Assembly: GCF_024713975.1 (NCBI RefSeq)
Contig: NC_091112.1
Location: 6,696,501 to 6,760,500, forward strand
Length of the DNA: 64,000 bases
Origin: Paralichthys olivaceus
Taxonomy: Eukaryota; Chordata; Actinopteri; Pleuronectiformes; Paralichthyidae
Reading direction: 5' to 3'
In this document: one piece after another, positions 26,533-39,492 of the stretch
How the letters are laid out: every line of letters begins with the position of its first letter
Position numbering within the stretch: position 1 is the first letter of the stretch
Notes under the pieces: model-generated
Database searches by the model: none
What the model was told of the DNA's origin: nothing
Seen by the model: only the letters and a program-made list of their open reading frames with translations
Translations under genes and position numbers: made by a program

Positions 26533-29500
26533 GTAAATGTTTTGGCAACATCTTCCCGTTGCTTCCCGTTCATACCAACAAAGACTCTTTGAAATCTGAC
26601 TGAAATGAAAGGGAGAGCAAACAGCTTGAGAGATCAGAGCTTGTGATGGAGAAAGTCAGCACCAAGTATACAGAGAGTCACTAACATTTCCATGTCTCTC
26701 ATGTCCTTTTTCTTCTGACACTCCCTCTATGTCTCTTTTATTTTTATTCTTATCATCAAACATAACTTTGTTCTCACCATAAATACGTAATGAAGGAAAA
26801 TTGTCATATAACCACCATTAAATACAGACAACCTAAAAAGATTAAAGCTGAGAGCCATCATGCATGTTATTGTTATTCAGTATGACTGCATGTGAGACTT
26901 TGTGTAAGTGCATGCATGATTATTCTCTCTTTTTATTTATCTTATACAAACACACTTTAACACAAGAAGAACAATTCATAGCAGCCTCCCATTATTTGTC
27001 AGCCACAGAGTCAAACCATCAAGAAAACCAATTCAAAATGGTACATATAAAAAATAATGACATACTGGGTACATATAAAGCAGCCATTATGGAAAAAGAA
27101 CATTCAACTGTTAATGTACATTTTTGTCACGCTGAGACGTGGTTGGTGAATGTGCACACAACGCCTCTCCTACTCTCACACAGCAACACACACATGTAGA
27201 ACACACACACATGCAGACTGGCCCACACAGCCCAATAGCCACTGACAACAGTGCCCTAGCAACCATTGGGCATCATGCCAAGCCAGGGAGGTTGCCTAGT
27301 AGTGTGTTCCCATGGTAACATTTTCTGCCTTTGTAAATAAGGTACGAGAAGAGTGTGGGGGGGGGGGAGAAATTGCACTACGGACTCTCATTTTATCCTG
27401 AGAGCTAATAATGTATGGTTTGTAAGTAGCAGACACGTATTCTGTCCCTGCACCAAGCTATCATCTGACTGAAGAGTTGCATTAGTATCGATGGGGATCT
27501 CAGGTCCGAGTCCTCACCACACAGGGTAACATCCTGTTTTTGATGGAAAGCATGTTCATTCTCCATCTCTAAATAATTGCTTTCTTAGAAATGTTTCTTG
27601 GAAAGGACTGATCCCGGAATGCTGCTAAATTAAATTTCAATGTTGGACACGTTTTCTAAGAATATTTTAATTTATTATCTATTTCTCTCTCCAGATACTC
27701 ACAGTCACTCGTCTATCTCATCCTATTATAACTGTTACTCAGTGATTTATCTTCAATTGCGTTCTCCTAAACAGTGTGTGTCCCTCAGTAAAATCAGCAG
27801 GATCAGCGCTGGTCTGTGGTCCCGACTTTGAGCCCCGCATTCCTGTTGAGGTGGCACTTGCCAGACAATTCATAGCTGCAGTTAACAACTGCTGTCACCG
27901 GGCAGATTTCGCTCCTGCCCCTACATTGTTTGGGTGGTAGTCTCCGTGCGTCACTTCTCAAAGACGAGGAGTGGTTGAAATCCACCTAAAATCTTTGTTC
28001 TATCTTATACATCAAAGCCTAAATGTTTTAGGTATTTTTTGACGATTTAATTTTGAAGACAACAGAATATTTACGGTTCTCAAAATCTAGAGATCGATTG
28101 TGTCAAAAAATATACACAAAATATATTAAATTCTATAAGTCATAGAAGTCATGGTTCCAAATGTTTTATTTATACGAAAATATAAAATAAAATTTCATAT
28201 TAAAATTGTTCAATTTGATTTAGAAAAGTAGTTTATTCCAGACAAATACGTTTGTATTGTAGTATTGTTGTCGATTTGGTAATTATTTTGTTATGAAAAC
28301 TGAAACTAATCAACAAAGAAACTTAAATATGGTCATATGTATTATTATTTTTAATGTAGATACTTTGGTGTAATCTTAATGAAGAAGCACCTACATCCGG
28401 TTTTCATTTCACAAAATCTTAAACACATACAGTGGATTTTCCCAGTAATGACTGAGAAACAGTTTGTTGTCACTCAGTATTGTCTCAGCTGCTGTTAGGA
28501 GATTAACACATAATGATCATGTGCCTGATAATCCATATCCCCAAAGCCATTCTTGGATATGATGATTAAAATTTAAATTAAATCAACAAATTGAATTAAT
28601 AATAAATTAAATTTGAGAGATTTACAGGAACATGCTATTTTTAATTTTGCTCATGGGCCAAAATCACCAAATACTTTTGGAAGTGATAGAACAATGTTGT
28701 AAATTGTGTTTACACCAGCAACCTTATTACCTGGCAGGTTAATGTCCAAATGCCCATGCTGAATATTATGACTCCATTGAGTCATAATATGACATTTTAT
28801 TCTAAAACAGCCAACATACAACCGTATTGTAAATTCGGTAAAACCAGGCAGCTGCTAGTGGCAGACGTCCGTATAACATCTTAGACACAACAGTTAACCA
28901 GCATTGTACATTAATAAAATATTAATAGTTTGCTTAACTAACTAGTATTTCTGGTGGTGGCGGAACCAGTTTTCTTAGGGATTTTAGGCGTACCTAAATA
29001 TTTACTTTGGCTCAACATGATTAATTTTTATTCGCTCTCTCCAGAGGGTAAATTGTAATTCTCACAAAGCTTCACCTGACCCGACACCAGCCTGCAGGGG
29101 CTTCCCACCAGACTCACTTTGGCAAACAAACACACCCAAGCAGATTGGCAAAGAGCTGGCATTGGCACAACCATGCCGCATTCATGCGTGATTCGACTGC
29201 GAATGAGACGGTGAGAGAGGTTAAAGAAGGGGAGGAGAGGAATCAAGGGGAACGGGGGTGCGTGGGGGACTTTGTTGGTATGAACAGAGAGATTTTCTGT
29301 GAAAAAAAAGTTAGAAAAGATTTTGAGCCCTGAAATGTTTGGTGATGAAGGACAAATAAGAGGCACTTAGAGAGGCAGGAGGACGGCCAGAGAAAGAAAA
29401 TAAAGGGGAAGGTGGAGGGTGGGCTTTTAGCATGGCAGAGGGCAGTGGAGAGAGGCGAGGTGAAAGGGTTTGTATTTGGAAGCTGGCCAATAAAGAAAAA

Positions 29501-31149
29501 ACTATGTCTTTATCAAGCACATGCAGCTACCAATCCTTTCAAATTTAACACTTACTTGGCTCATTTTTCATCTCCTGATAGATAAATGGTAAATGTTAAC
29601 AAAGTTAGGCTTATAACAAATGGCTTTTATCTCTGTAGTGTACTAGAACCAGACTCATCATAGCCATTCATCATATTATACATATTTGTATATATGTCCT
29701 ATGTGATTTATATTAATATGCAGTTCAGGTCCAGGAAGCTGATGGAGTGAGTTACTTTCTTGAGGAATCAATGATTTACCAGCAGTGTGTTTGAATCCAG
29801 CTTCATCAGTGAGGCCTCAGTCATTTAAGACTTTCAGGTTGTATTTTTGGTGCATTGACCACGATGAATAGGAGGCCTAACAACTCTGCAAGTCATCAAT
29901 GAGTCCTTGAGGCTCACACACGAAGTGTCAAAACACAGACACTGACTGCTAACAACGGCCAATTTGCTGCTTTTGCAGGAGATCACCTTAGCTAGATGTC
30001 GATGTCGATGTGTGGGTGTGCCCCATTATTTATGGAGGATAATGAGGGAGATTGACTGGATAGTGCTGATACTCCAAATTGTCATTCAATTACTCAGCCA
30101 TTAGATTTGTTACACTGAAAACTGCTCCAGAATGCACCGATTCCTGCCTCACCATGAATGCCTCATTAAATAGTGCAAATTAACTTATCCTGTTTAAATG
30201 TGAAATAGAAAAAACACAAACTGACAGACATGAAGTGGACAAATCTATCATTTATTGTCTGAAAAGTTAATTCATTCTTCCACACATTCTTCCACTGGCT
30301 CATATTCGGCCCATCCACGGCTTGTAAGAGGCATGGCCATTTCCACAGGCGACACTCAGCCAGCATTATTTACTGGCTTCTCTGTAGTACTGCAGAACTC
30401 TGTAGGGTGCTTCACTCCTGTGACACTGTTTGGCCTCATTAATACAAAGAGACCTACTGCAGCTATTCAAGGCTTGGAGAATATTTTACCTTGATGTGGT
30501 TGCTAGGTGGAGAGAGAGACAGAAATACACAAAAACGTGATCCTAAAATGCTTTGAATGAAGTGACCTGCACACATGCATATTGCAAGCTATGACAGGAT
30601 CACATATATTATAGATGTATTTTCAAGTCCTACAGGGCTGTCTCTTGTTAACGCATCGGCCACAAGTATGGTTTGTTATGATTAATTCATTTGCAAAAGT
30701 AGAACTTATTTCATGCTGCAAATCACAGATTGCATGTTGTAAATTTAAAAAAATGACATACCTGTTTAAAGGGGCACACCTGAAGGTGGGGCAAAAGTCA
30801 TAGAGATGCAATGAATCATACAAATTTGGCATAATGCAGCGCAAGTTTTCCAGTTTTTTTGCCTGACAGACGTTAATTTCTTGTGTTCAGTATTCATAGT
30901 GAATAAAAAAGCTCAAACTGCTTTCACAGCTCTGCACACCTGGACAGATGGGCGTGAAGTCTATTTTGGAAAATTGCAAAAATAATTAGACAAAGCCCTA
31001 AGGTGTTTTTTCACAAGCACATAATTTGAAGCCTTGGAAAGAGAAGGCAGGGTTATTTTTATTACAGCTTCCAACAAGGCAACAATCAATGCCTTAAATA
31101 AGACATAAAAACATTAAGACAATATTAAAGACAATAATAATTGATAGAC

Positions 31150-31310
31150 ATAAGTGATCTGGATCAGAATCTAGTAAGGTCTTCCCTGACCCTTACTGCA
31201 CCACTTTACCAAGTTTCATGGTAATCAGTCTGGTAGTTTTTGTGTAATCTTGCTAACAAACAAACAAATGCAGATGAAAACATAACCTCCTTGGCCGATG
31301 TAGAAACAGG
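31150..31310. repeat. Fragment of an abundant teleost dispersed repeat
   Basis: The segment contains 'gatctggatcagaatc', 'accaagtttcatggtaatc', 'tggtagtttttgtgtaatc' and an AACA run. It is recognisable as the family whose better copy is at 50900-51155. Further fragments lie at about 21120-21200 and 38105-38330. Confidence 0.65.
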
Positions 31311-32020
31311 ACCAGTAGTATCTAATATGTTGAGTTAAAACACCACCATAGTGCAGAAGAGACATGACGTTCCTGAAGGAGTGATATCTGAACTAAAGTT
31401 AGTGGACTGACAACAGAGGAGGAGGATTCGAGTTTAACCTCAGGATGACAATGAGGCGCTGCTCGGTGTTGCTGAATGGAGTCTTTGAGGATATGGAAGA
31501 TTCCATCAGCTCCACTTGCAGAAGTAGGTCAGGCAGACGCCTACAGTAAGCAACTGCAGGTTAAGTGCTCGTCTTTGTACTCGGAGACAGCCTTGGCCTC
31601 TTGTGGGAGGGGACTGGGTTTGGGGGGGGGTCTATGTTCAGTGTCTACCCACAAGAGGGAGACAAGTCCACAAAAATGCATGGAGTGTGTAGATAGTGAG
31701 TCTTAGCTGTTATTCCTCAAAATTCCAGCAATATCCCAATATGAAACTTAAATATTACAGCCACAGGCTCAGCTTTATTGTATGCAGTCATATTATATTG
31801 ATTGATTTTGGTTGGATCTACATGGTAAACATAATATTTGAAAAGATTCTGAAACATGTATTGATTTTTATTCATCTCAAGCTTTATGATGAATTCAGAT
31901 AATGATGAATGAGATGTGAGATATTAGTGGGACGTCAGACAGGCAGAGACAGACAAAGCCAGACAGAAAGAAGACTCTGCGTGGAGGAGGAAGAGACTCC
32001 AGCGCTGACCCTGCTCCGGT

Positions 32021-32110
32021 GCTCTGCAGTGTGAGGTAGTTGGTTGTATGGTTTCGCATAATAAACAGCCTGGAGATAACTGTACAACCTTCTAGCTTTC
32101 CCTGCGGAGT
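32021..32110 (+). ncRNA. let-7d: let-7 microRNA precursor (let-7d-like)
   Basis: The 22-nt 5p arm at 32032-32053 starts TGAGGTAGTTGG and continues TTGTATGGTT, carrying the let-7 seed GAGGTAG. By recollection it matches zebrafish let-7d. The 3p arm lies at about 32080-32101 (CTGTACAACC then TTCTAGCTTTCC) and pairs with it. Flanking bases CTCTGCAG and CTGCGGAG extend the stem. let-7 represses growth and pluripotency mRNAs and promotes differentiation. About 4.1 kb downstream on the same strand is miR-125a, reproducing the conserved let-7~miR-125 linkage. Whether they share one primary transcript is inferred. Other let-7 isoform names are possible. Confidence 0.93.
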
Positions 32111-34110
32111 CACACACACTTCGTATGAACGCCATCGGTGCCCGGGCCGCTTGAAGTGGTGAGTACGAAGACACGGAAAAAGGAGAAAAGGGTTTCAGAA
32201 TAGGAACACGACAAAGTAATACAGGAAAGGGGATTCAGGGGATTTTAGAGCTGTACGTGATATTAAACAAGATAATATAATGAAGTTGATCCATTTTATA
32301 CAGTTAACTAGCTTTTTGTATGTGTCTTGTACATTTGAAACATTTTTTTATCTCTATAACCAAGCGTCTGGTATACTGGTGAATAAAACTCTACATATAT
32401 TCTCCGACAAATTCAATTCCAACCTCACAATAATAAGAATTTCATGCAAACAGGCTACAAACTACTTCTACACTGACATAAACATCTGAAATACTAATTA
32501 GGTTTTGCTGTCAAGGTCCGACTAATCCAGACGTCAATATACCCACCTTGCTCTGCAGTGCTGTTTGATTTGTTATTTGGTGCAGTCCAATGGGGTATAG
32601 AGCCAGCTATCGATAGCTGTTTCTTAGCAGCTGCGCACAAACACACAGTGTCTCTTTAGAGGACATTATGCTGGGATGCTAAAAAAGGTCGGCCCTGTAG
32701 AGAACTCGTATTTTAAATTATTTCTTTGTGTGTCAGGGTTGTTTCTGCTGCTGTAAATCAGATAAGCTGCAGATCCATCAACAGTTAAAATTATCATGAC
32801 ACAAATGTACGAATATAAAGAGTTTCATCTAGCTGTTGTGTTTATTCAGTTGAAATAATGATCTTCTGTAGTAATGGTAGATAAAGACGGCCAGACATTA
32901 GTGCCACTGTGTCCTGAAACTCGAGGCTGTGCATGAACTTGCTTACCGCCTCCGCCTCCTTCCTCTCTCCCCATCCTCTCCTTCCTGCCCCCCCTCCCCC
33001 TCCCTCCCCCCTGTCCCCCAGTGTGTCTGGCTAGTGGCTCAGACACTCAGTATCCGCATTGCGTTGCAGTGCTCCAGTGAGGAGGGGAAAAAAGAGCATA
33101 TATCAGCAATCTCTGCCGAGCACTGCTCTTTTTCTGTGCGCACACAAAGAGACGACTCCCCGGCATGTTCTGACTCCAGAGGAAATACAGTCACAATAGA
33201 GCCGCCTGCCACCAACTACATTAAAAACAGTGTCAGTAAATCCGTGTTAGTTTTTATTTTTAACACCATCGTTTCATCCGTGTGGCTGACAGATATTTCT
33301 TCCTCTTAACAGCTCTATTTTCTTGTTGGTTCCACTCAAGTTTATCATATGGTATTCTGTGTCATCGCTACTCAACACATTGAAATAATTCACGTTTTTT
33401 AATTGAAAATTATTTAAGCAAATTTTACAAAATGTTTTTTTTCAAAGTTCAATGATTTTATTTCACGGTGAACTGACAGCTTTCTTATCGCTCACTGCAT
33501 GAAAGTGGTTATTTGGGAATTGGTGCAACCAAGGCGGTGAGATTGATATGTGATGAACTGTGCAAAATGCAGCCTGGTGTGTTGATGAAATATGGAAGAA
33601 GAGCCGCAGTTTTGTGGTCACGTCGGCTGGGAGGTTAATCACCTTTGGGCTTTGCTGTGGCTTTGCTCCTCACGCTGTTTAAAATCCACAGCCTCCGTCT
33701 GTGAGATCCCCCCCAACCCCCTCCCCACATACAGACTACCTCTAACGCAGATGCACGTGTTCACAGCAGTGCAAAAGGACATGCGCACACACCTCACACT
33801 CGTTGACTCTCTCCTCTCTCCTCCTCCAGATGCTCAAACATACCAGCGCAAGTTCAAACACACGCAAACAAACAGTGTAACAGACACCCGTGTAGAGAGA
33901 CACGGCGTCGTGTGAATGTGCGCTGAAAAATGGGTGAGATGGGACGTCATGCCTAGAAAAAAATGTAAGGGGTTGGGGGGGTTGTATAGGAAGGATGAGG
34001 GAATGAGGGGAAGGGCTGAGACAGAGCAGGGGGAGGTTGGGACAGAGTAATAGAGTGTTCAGGCAAGAGAAGAAGAAAGAGCGATAGCTTGAGATACTGC
34101 ATGCTTGCAT

Positions 34111-34144
<34 letters not shown>

Positions 34145-35457
34145 TGTATGTAGGTGACACAGATTTATGAAAGCAGAGGGTCATAGATGGAGGCGCTGTT
34201 GGTGGTTGTTGGGGGTTGGTGGAAGTGGTACAGCACCAGATAATGGAATCAATGCAATTGTCTGTGTGTTTTTTACTCTGTGTGTGTGCGTGTGTGTGTG
34301 TTTTTTGTGTGTGTGTGTGTTGTGTGTGTGCCTGGCTTACCTGCCTCATACACATTGCTTGCTCGGACTCTAATTGCCTGGAGAATTAGTGATGTGACTT
34401 GGCAGAGGGAAACGGGCACAAAACAGAGCCAGGGACAGCGCCTGAGAGAGGGATAGAAGAAGAGGAGAGACAAAAAGAGGAGAGCGAGAGATGGAGGGGT
34501 AGTGAGAGGGGAATAGCTTTTCTATTCGCCGTCGTGTGCAGCGCTCAGAGGAAAGGAAGACTGAAGATGGGGCAGGATAGGTTTTATCAAGCGTTATTTT
34601 CTTTACCACTGGATTAATTGATGCTTTTTTTTCTCTCAGGGGGAAAACGGATCAATAACTCATCGTGCTGTGCTCGGTGTGTGTGTGCACTTGTTGTATG
34701 CGGGCGTGCGTGTTCATGTAAGGAACACCAGGCAAAGACAAATGGTGAGTTCACAATGACTTGAGCGGGACGGCTAACAAACGAGAGACAGTTCGACCAA
34801 CCACGACCACTCGCCGTCTTCCCTTCATCTGTGTGCACCTTCTTTTCTTCTTTTTTTGAAATGAGAATATTTTACTCCATTCTCTCTCGATCCACGGCTC
34901 TTTGTCTCGGGCGCTTTACAGAGCAGCAGAGGAGCTGATGAAACTGGGACAGAGGAAAATATCTCAAAGCACAGAGACAAAGAGGAAACGGAGAGAGCTG
35001 GTGTCATTTCTCACACAGGCTGCGAAACGCTTTATGTTCTGTGTTCCTTTGTGTAGTTGTTGCGTGTTTGTTTGATTGTATGCGTGTGTGTACACCTGGG
35101 CAGACAGTAAGTTGGAGACATTTCCTGGATTGTTGTCGGACGATAGAGTTGTCGATGTGATGCAAATGGAGTTTTTCAGCTGTGAAGCAGTTGTTTGAAC
35201 GCAGGCTCATATTCTGCATGTGGCATCTGCAGTGTCAGGCTCTTGTGACATTTATCTTGTCTGTGCAGGAGTAAAATCAGTGCTGCTCCCTCAAGGCTGA
35301 ACGTCTCTTTTTTGAGGGGGGGGGGTGTCATGGGGGATTGCATAATCTTGTGAGATCACAAGGCCTGTAGGAAAATGTAAGATGACAGTGTTGTCTGCGG
35401 CTGCAGGCACAGCTGTCTGTGGACGCTCCATGCGTGAGCACATGCAAAGAGACGATG

Positions 35458-35496
<39 letters not shown>

Positions 35497-35844
35497 TATG
35501 AACTGTTTGACCGCTCTGTTGGAGCTTAGTGCTCGTACAGGCTGGACGGCCATATGCTCATCCCATATGCAAATCCAGATTTATACATTAAATTTGAGGA
35601 TTTTCCTCTGCGAGCGCGTGCGTGTGTGTGTCGTCAAATGCTTTGTCTATCTGTCTGCCAGCAGGGGGCATTTCATTGGAACGTTTCACTGCACAGACCC
35701 GCACTGAATAACAGGCGCTGGCTATGTCAGGAGGAAAGACAGTGAAAGGGCCCCGAAAATGAAATGAACGGATAAATAACGCCACGACAATCGATGTTTA
35801 CATGTGGATTTACATGTTTTAACCTTTGTCTCTTTCTCTTGCAG
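32111..35844. other. Interval between let-7 and the exon-like segment before miR-125a; no protein gene
   Basis: The contents are a pyrimidine-rich tract (32945-33020), GT microsatellites at 34112-34143, 34265-34330 and 35456-35494, and purine-rich runs (34440-34510). ORFs here derive from these repeats. No coding exon is supported. Confidence 0.5.
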
Positions 35845-35920
35845 GATGTGATCGAGTCGTGTTTGAGCAGACCCGTCCAGACGAAACATTTCATGTCGGA
35901 CTGCATCGGCATAGATAACG
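35845..35920 (+). other. Exon-like segment of 76 nt just upstream of miR-125a
   Basis: It is preceded by an excellent acceptor (tctctttctcttgcag) and followed by a GTAACA donor. One frame is open throughout and starts DVIESCLSRPVQTKHF. It starts 311 bases before the mature miR-125a, so it is a good candidate exon of the microRNA host transcript. It could be coding in an unrecognised gene. Confidence 0.35.
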
Positions 35921-36139
35921 GTAACAATCAAATATGACGCAATAACTGTCTCTTATTTTGGAGAATATTTTTCGTTATAATATAAAATGCTGTGTGTCTG
36001 TTAGTAATAAAAAATGTTTAATATGCAGATTTAAAGTTAATCTCACTGAGCCTGCTCGATAAAATTATTCATACGTCACTGAAATATGTTTTTTTAATGT
36101 TAACATCGTATATAACTCCCAGTAGGATTTAAGTGTGTG

Positions 36140-36232
36140 TCAGTGTGCATCTTTGTCCCTGAGACCCTTAACCTGTGATGATATGAAAGGTCACAGGTGA
36201 GGTCCTTGGGAACAAAGGTGCATGCAGCTGCT
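36140..36232 (+). ncRNA. mir-125a: miR-125a microRNA precursor
   Basis: The 5p arm at 36156-36178 reads TCCCTGAGACCC then TTAACCTGTGA, which is the miR-125a form (miR-125b has CCTAACTTGTGA). The 3p arm at about 36193-36214 reads ACAGGTGAGG then TCCTTGGGAACA, with a short loop between. The outer stem pairs TGCATCTTTGT with ACAAAGGTGCA. miR-125 is the vertebrate lin-4 homologue. It lies on the same strand as the let-7 hairpin, as in the human miR-99b~let-7e~miR-125a cluster. Confidence 0.95.
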
Positions 36233-39200
36233 TCTGGAGACCACGACATTTCCTGACTGAGAGAAAACTTTTCATGTTGCCAGACAACTTGTTATCCTCT
36301 TTTTAAAATCATGAAAAGTGTGATAGATCAGAGTGAACAGTCAGAATGAAGATGTTATGACTGCATGAAGTCGTCTGGAGAGAATTTCCCAAACTCCTCT
36401 GATATCAGGAAGGGCTGAGAAGAGACGACATGGTTCTCTGGAGGGGGCAGTGCCTTTTTGGCGAGCTTTGTGCTTACACAGTTCAATAAGAAGGCAGCCA
36501 GAGGTCGTGACCCCGATGTATGATTCACATGGGATTTTTAAATCAGTTCACGGAAGCTGAATATGACCGCAGACTGGAAAAACTCTATTAAAAGAAAAGC
36601 AAAGTGTCATCAGCTTGATCTTTGAATTTTTTTAAGGTCCTCACATCATCTTTTGTTCGGGTTAGAAGGAGTAAAAATTTTCATTTTTATAGGGCTACTA
36701 CTATTTAGTTTGATCGTGACATATCAGATTGTTATGTTACAAAACAGAAGATGTTTGAATATTAACTCTATTAAAAAATTAGTTGATTATTCAAATAGTT
36801 GCTGATTCATTTTCTTTTGCTCACTTTTAATTTTGATTTAATTTCTACATATGAATGAAATGCTCCCCTCTCTGGATGTTCAGATGTTCCCTTTTTAATT
36901 AAAAGAAAATATCACAATAAAATTAAAGAAATGTTAAAAACTCTTTGTGTTGTTTTTGTTAAGTAATGTGTTCATAAAAGAATTCAATGTGTAGTCAGTT
37001 GTTTTCTGTTATGTTGGTAGCAAGAGGAGAAAATGTTTTTGGTCACAGAGTCATGAATTAAGTCAGTGCAGAAACCATCAACATGTGATATTAGGTGCAT
37101 CACAAGTCTGACCACACACATCCGGCAGTTTCCAGGCGAATAAATGAAAGCGATGTGGTCGCTCTGTCGGACTCTCGCCCCCGACTCAGCCGGGGCGTCA
37201 GTGTGTTCCCTGGCTCGCAGCCTGTGTGTGTTTGTGCATCCCAGGACAGTTGACATTGATTGTGCGGGAGACAGACCGAGACACATTAGTACCCAGCTCG
37301 GGACCGCCGCTGAAAAACACATTAACTGGCTGCATTGGGAGCACTGTCTGGTAACCATGGCAAAGCACACAGGGAGGGAGGAGGAGAGGGAAGAAGAGGG
37401 GGAGGATAGAGGGGGTGAGACGGGCCAGTGGGTTCATCGCTCAGTCTCTCAGGGTTTGTCTTTCTCAAACACTCCTCTCCTTTCCTTCGGCCATGTCTGT
37501 CATTTTCCCTCAGCCTCTCTCTCCCTCTTTTGAAGTGACAGCCTCTCTCCTTCTATCTCTCCCCCCCTCTCACTCACATACAAACACAATTTGCATGTCT
37601 CTCTCTGTCTCGTCTCTTGCCTTTCTCCATTGACCTCATCACTCACCTCATCCTCTGCCCCCTCATCTACCCCCCCCCCCCCCCCTCCACGACATAATCT
37701 ACCTCTCTCTAATTTGTCTCTTCTTTGCTTTTTCTTCTCGTTTTCTCCCCTCATGCCTTTTGTTCTCTTGTCGACATGGTTCCCCTCTGTGGAGACGCAC
37801 AGGAAAGACAAGAGCGAGCTGGAACTGATGCTGACAGACGTGATGATTTACCACCATCACACTCGTAATATTAATAAGTATGTATAGTGTTCATTTTGAT
37901 TTCTGACTTTATTTTATACGCAGTAGATGATAGATTATTATATCGTATGTATCAGGCCAGTTATTGCTCATTTCTTAAGTTTACTCATCTATTCTATACA
38001 TCTGTTCACTGTACCTGTGTGGTTAATAAAGTTTATCTTCTAAATCATTCACATCCTTTTTAAATAAGACTCAGGCTTGTCTCCAAATTGCACACACTCA
38101 TAAAGATCAGTTCTCTAAACATGTCCGTTGTTCTTCATCAAGATCCATAATTGATTCTCCGAGAAATCAATGAGATTGTTGAAAAATCCCTCGACCTTCT
38201 CGATGTTGAAGAAAGTGTCCGTGCCCTGATCTGGATCCAGACCAATATTGAACTATTCTGTGGGTCATGCCCCACCCCTCCTCGAGATTTCATGGAAATC
38301 AGTTGAGTATTTTTTTATTTTCATTAATTTACATGAGAAGACTTTGAAATTGAAAAGCGATATTTTTAACTCAGCTATGTATCGTTTGCTGAACCACAGT
38401 GTGACCTTAGTAGCTGCAGGATGGGGGTGAATAGTGAAACAGAAGCTCAGTTACTGGTCATATCTGACTAAAGATGGCTGACAGCAGGAAAACTCCCGAG
38501 GGTTACTGACTTCACCAAGAGGTTGTTTAATTTATGAGGAACGTTTCATTTGAAAGAGGAACAACTTGTTAATTCTTCTAAAAGTTTGATTGTCTCACTT
38601 AATATATTTAAGTTGTTAAATCAGCAAATACTAGTCCGTCATTTTCATCACTTTCTTTCATAGTCATACACACGAAAAAACAGTTTGAACTGAAATATAT
38701 AAATCTGATATTGTGTATTGTGTCTTGCATATACAGCCAACTTGAAAAACAGAGCTGAAAACAACTTTTGTCTCCTACAACAATCAGGATTTCCCTCTGA
38801 GCACAAATAAAGCTTTTAATAATCTTCTGACCAGAAGAACTCTTCTGAAATGACATTCATTCATTTTACTGAAAGGTGTGATGCAATCTCATCTCCACCC
38901 TATACTGTCATGTTCCACATCTAATAGATAAAACCAAAAGCAGAAACATGCTCAGTCTCTAATTGTTATGACTTCATTCCAATGCGAGCAGATTTTGGAG
39001 GTTTTATTTGGAGATTAGTTCCTTTTCATGATTGTGGATGACATTAGATAAACTTTATCGATCACATGCAGGAGCGTCAGAGCAGCAGACAACACAAGAA
39101 CACGTTTTGATAAGATACTTAAAATATAAAACTACAAATTGAAGGTACTAATCACTGCACACGCACAGATACGCTGCAGAAAAAGAATCTGTAAAATAGT

Positions 39201-39340
39201 ATCACAAAACGAGGAGACAATAGATTTGTGCAGTGAAAATATGAAATAAAACCAGTGTGAGCTCTTCAGATGTTAGTGTGAGAATAGAGACAGAAACCTG
39301 TGGTAGGTAGGAACTGAAACTCTGTGCTGCTGTTTCCTCC
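36233..39340. other. Interval between miR-125a and the AT-hook gene; no protein gene
   Basis: The interval holds a GC-richer patch at 37120-37400 containing 'ggtaaccatggcaaag' (similar to an RFX X-box), a pyrimidine-rich segment with a C-run (37490-37690), an AATAAAG signal in 'ggttaataaagttt' at about 38025, and a dispersed repeat fragment (38105-38330). The AATAAA could be the 3' end of the microRNA host transcript, but this is speculative. Confidence 0.4.
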
Positions 39341-39349
39341 GGAGCCTCC

Positions 39350-39492
39350 GGAGCGTCACGGACGGCCGGAAGTGGTCGCAAATTTAAACAGCCGCCACAG
39401 CGACAATAAAGACGAACTTTGACTTTACGGCGTCAAATGAGCTCGAGTGCGGGGAGAAGCTGAAGCGGAGGCGCACGGAGGATTTGTTTCAG
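39350..39492 (+). promoter_or_regulatory. CpG-rich promoter and non-coding first exon of the AT-hook gene
   Basis: A CpG-rich patch contains an ETS/GABP motif CCGGAAGTG (39366-39374). A consensus donor (tttcag|gtgaga) ends the presumed 5' UTR exon at 39492. A short upstream ORF (ATG 39437, stop 39461-39463, eight codons) lies inside it. The matching acceptor is at 40950 or 40956. The transcription start is not determined. Confidence 0.6.

Larger units (their letters stand above)
11611..31900. other. Gene-poor interval upstream of the let-7 hairpin; no supported protein gene
   Basis: No ORF shows domain-like or conserved composition. The longer ORFs arise from pyrimidine-rich tracts (13.6-14.2, 18.8-19.2 kb), purine-rich tracts (14.5-14.75 kb) or GT repeats (15292-15354, 20482-20536). 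Exon-like segments with good splice borders occur at 17691-17739 and 26456-26532. A G-run lies at 27357-27368. The interval probably includes introns of the microRNA primary transcript, which is inferred from its position only. Confidence 0.5.
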
